From: JAXMCI01 sp046349435
GTDB taxonomy: Bacteria > Pseudomonadota > Alphaproteobacteria > Dongiales > Dongiaceae
Assembly (NCBI GenBank): GCA_046349435.1
Contig: JAXMCI010000049.1
Coordinates: 1-51,546 of the forward strand
Length of the DNA stretch: 51,546 nt
Direction of reading: 5' to 3'
The position numbers and the translations under genes were made by a program. Shown here piece after piece: positions 50,938 to 51,546 of the stretch (its first letter is position 1; each line of letters starts with the position of its first letter). The notes beneath the pieces were generated by a model, which was given only the letters and a program-made list of their open reading frames with translations, was not told the DNA's origin and searched no databases.

Positions 50938-51546
50938 TCAGCGGATCTCGGCGCCGGCGGCGTTGTAGGTCATGTGGCAGAAGTCGAGGAACGCCTGGGC
51001 CGGCGGCGCCAGCTTGGCGTCGCGCCGCCAGGCCAGCCCGACATCCATGCTCGGCACCGGCTCGGCCAGGCTGCGCGCCTCGATGCGGTCGCCCTCCAGC
51101 GACCAGGGGCGGTAGACCATGTCGGAGAGGACGGCGACCCCGGCGCCGGTGGCGACCAGGCTGCGCACCGCCTCGACCGAGCTGGTGCGGAAGGCGATGC
51201 TCGGTCGCAGGCGGCTGCGCTTCCAGTAGCGCAGCGCGGTCTTCTCCGCCTCGTCGATGGTCAGCATGATGAAGGGCTCCGGCGCGATGTCGGCGAGCGT
51301 CACCTGCCTGAGCTGCAGCAGCCGGTGGCCGACCGGCAACCACAGGCGCCGCTTCGACTGGATCAGCGTCTCGGTGTCGATATGGGCGCCGTCGCGCAGG
51401 TTGGAGACGAGCATGACGGCGAGGTCGATGCCGCCTTCGACCAGGCCGCGCTCGATCTCCGCCCGGTCGAGCTCGAACAGCCGCGGCTCGATGCCGGGGA
51501 ACAGCCGGCGGAAGCGGGCCAGCGGCGCCGGCAGGAAGTAGCCGGC
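50938..51546 (-). CDS. LysR-family regulator, effector-domain part (N-terminus beyond window)
   Basis: Only the C-terminal 202 residues lie in the window. They form a LysR effector domain: GYFLPAPLARFRRLFPGIEP, RGLVEGGIDLAVMLVSNLRD, GHRLLQLRQVTLADIAPEPF, SVEAVRSLVATGAGVAVLSD. The helix-turn-helix would be encoded beyond 51546. It lies next to the membrane-protein gene on the opposite strand. The target genes cannot be seen from here. Confidence 0.9.
   Translation of the reverse strand, partial: AGYFLPAPLARFRRLFPGIEPRLFELDRAEIERGLVEGGIDLAVMLVSNLRDGAHIDTETLIQSKRRLWLPVGHRLLQLRQVTLADIAPEPFIMLTIDEAEKTALRYWKRSRLRPSIAFRTSSVEAVRSLVATGAGVAVLSDMVYRPWSLEGDRIEARSLAEPVPSMDVGLAWRRDAKLAPPAQAFLDFCHMTYNAAGAEIR

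Overview
The window is about 51.5 kb of very GC-rich bacterial chromosome with GC-biased third codon positions, tight ATGA/GTGA gene overlaps and frequent GTG/TTG starts. Gene content (two molybdenum hydroxylase systems, branched-chain and carbohydrate ABC transporters, LysR regulators, Fe(II)/2-oxoglutarate oxygenases) and REP-type palindromes of the kind scattered through alphaproteobacterial genomes point to a free-living alphaproteobacterium, probably of the Rhodospirillales or a neighbouring order. The genus cannot be fixed from the sequence. I saw no rRNA, tRNA, CRISPR, phage or insertion sequence.

Layout. (1) 1-5258, mostly minus: a TPR adenylate cyclase cut by the window edge, a formate-dehydrogenase-like molybdopterin oxidoreductase with one frameshift, and a dihydropyrimidinase; a small secreted protein diverges from them. 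(2) 5545-14680, all minus: a carbohydrate island made of a regulator that fuses a winged helix to a solute-binding-protein domain, a MalE-type binding protein, two MalF/MalG-type permeases, an unidentified 482-residue protein, a zinc alcohol dehydrogenase, and a sugar isomerase/epimerase ending in a monooxygenase-like domain. Three matching palindromes (TCCA-N3-TGGA core) lie at the regulator promoter, at its start codon and upstream of the binding-protein gene. (3) 14683-20230: an Fpg/Nei-type glycosylase, an amidase and two near-identical DUF2332 genes, the first riddled with indels. (4) 20351-41850: a catabolic island with two molybdenum hydroxylases, a dihydroxyphthalate-decarboxylase-like protein, a LysR regulator, an esterase, an aspartate-dehydrogenase-like protein, a CoxG-like protein, a GMC oxidoreductase, two paralogous cupins, an aldehyde dehydrogenase, a dienelactone hydrolase, a complete branched-chain-type ABC importer with fused ATPases, and an aldo/keto reductase. 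A 25-bp element recurs at three of its promoter regions. (5) 41860-42217: a REP-like repeat cluster. (6) 42218-47480, plus: HAD phosphatase, DUF1479 oxygenase, acyl-CoA synthetase and a 2-hydroxyacyl-CoA lyase/oxalyl-CoA decarboxylase-like enzyme. (7) 47620-51546: a beta-lactamase-fold hydrolase with a scrambled remnant of a second copy, a phytanoyl-CoA-dioxygenase-like gene, a membrane protein and a truncated LysR gene.

How the parts may work together (inference): region 2 would import and oxidise a sugar or sugar acid under control of the fusion regulator. Region 4 would import an aromatic or N-heteroaromatic acid, hydroxylate it and break it down. Regions 6 and 7 hold all the enzyme types of an alpha-oxidation route: acyl-CoA ligase, Fe/2OG 2-hydroxylase, 2-hydroxyacyl-CoA lyase, with an aldehyde dehydrogenase in region 4.

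Sequence quality: frameshifts cluster in three short islands (about 6.43-7.50, 12.54-13.69 and 17.15-19.24 kb), while nearly all other genes are clean. This looks more like local consensus error or gap filling than real gene decay, so genes marked pseudogene there may be intact in the organism.
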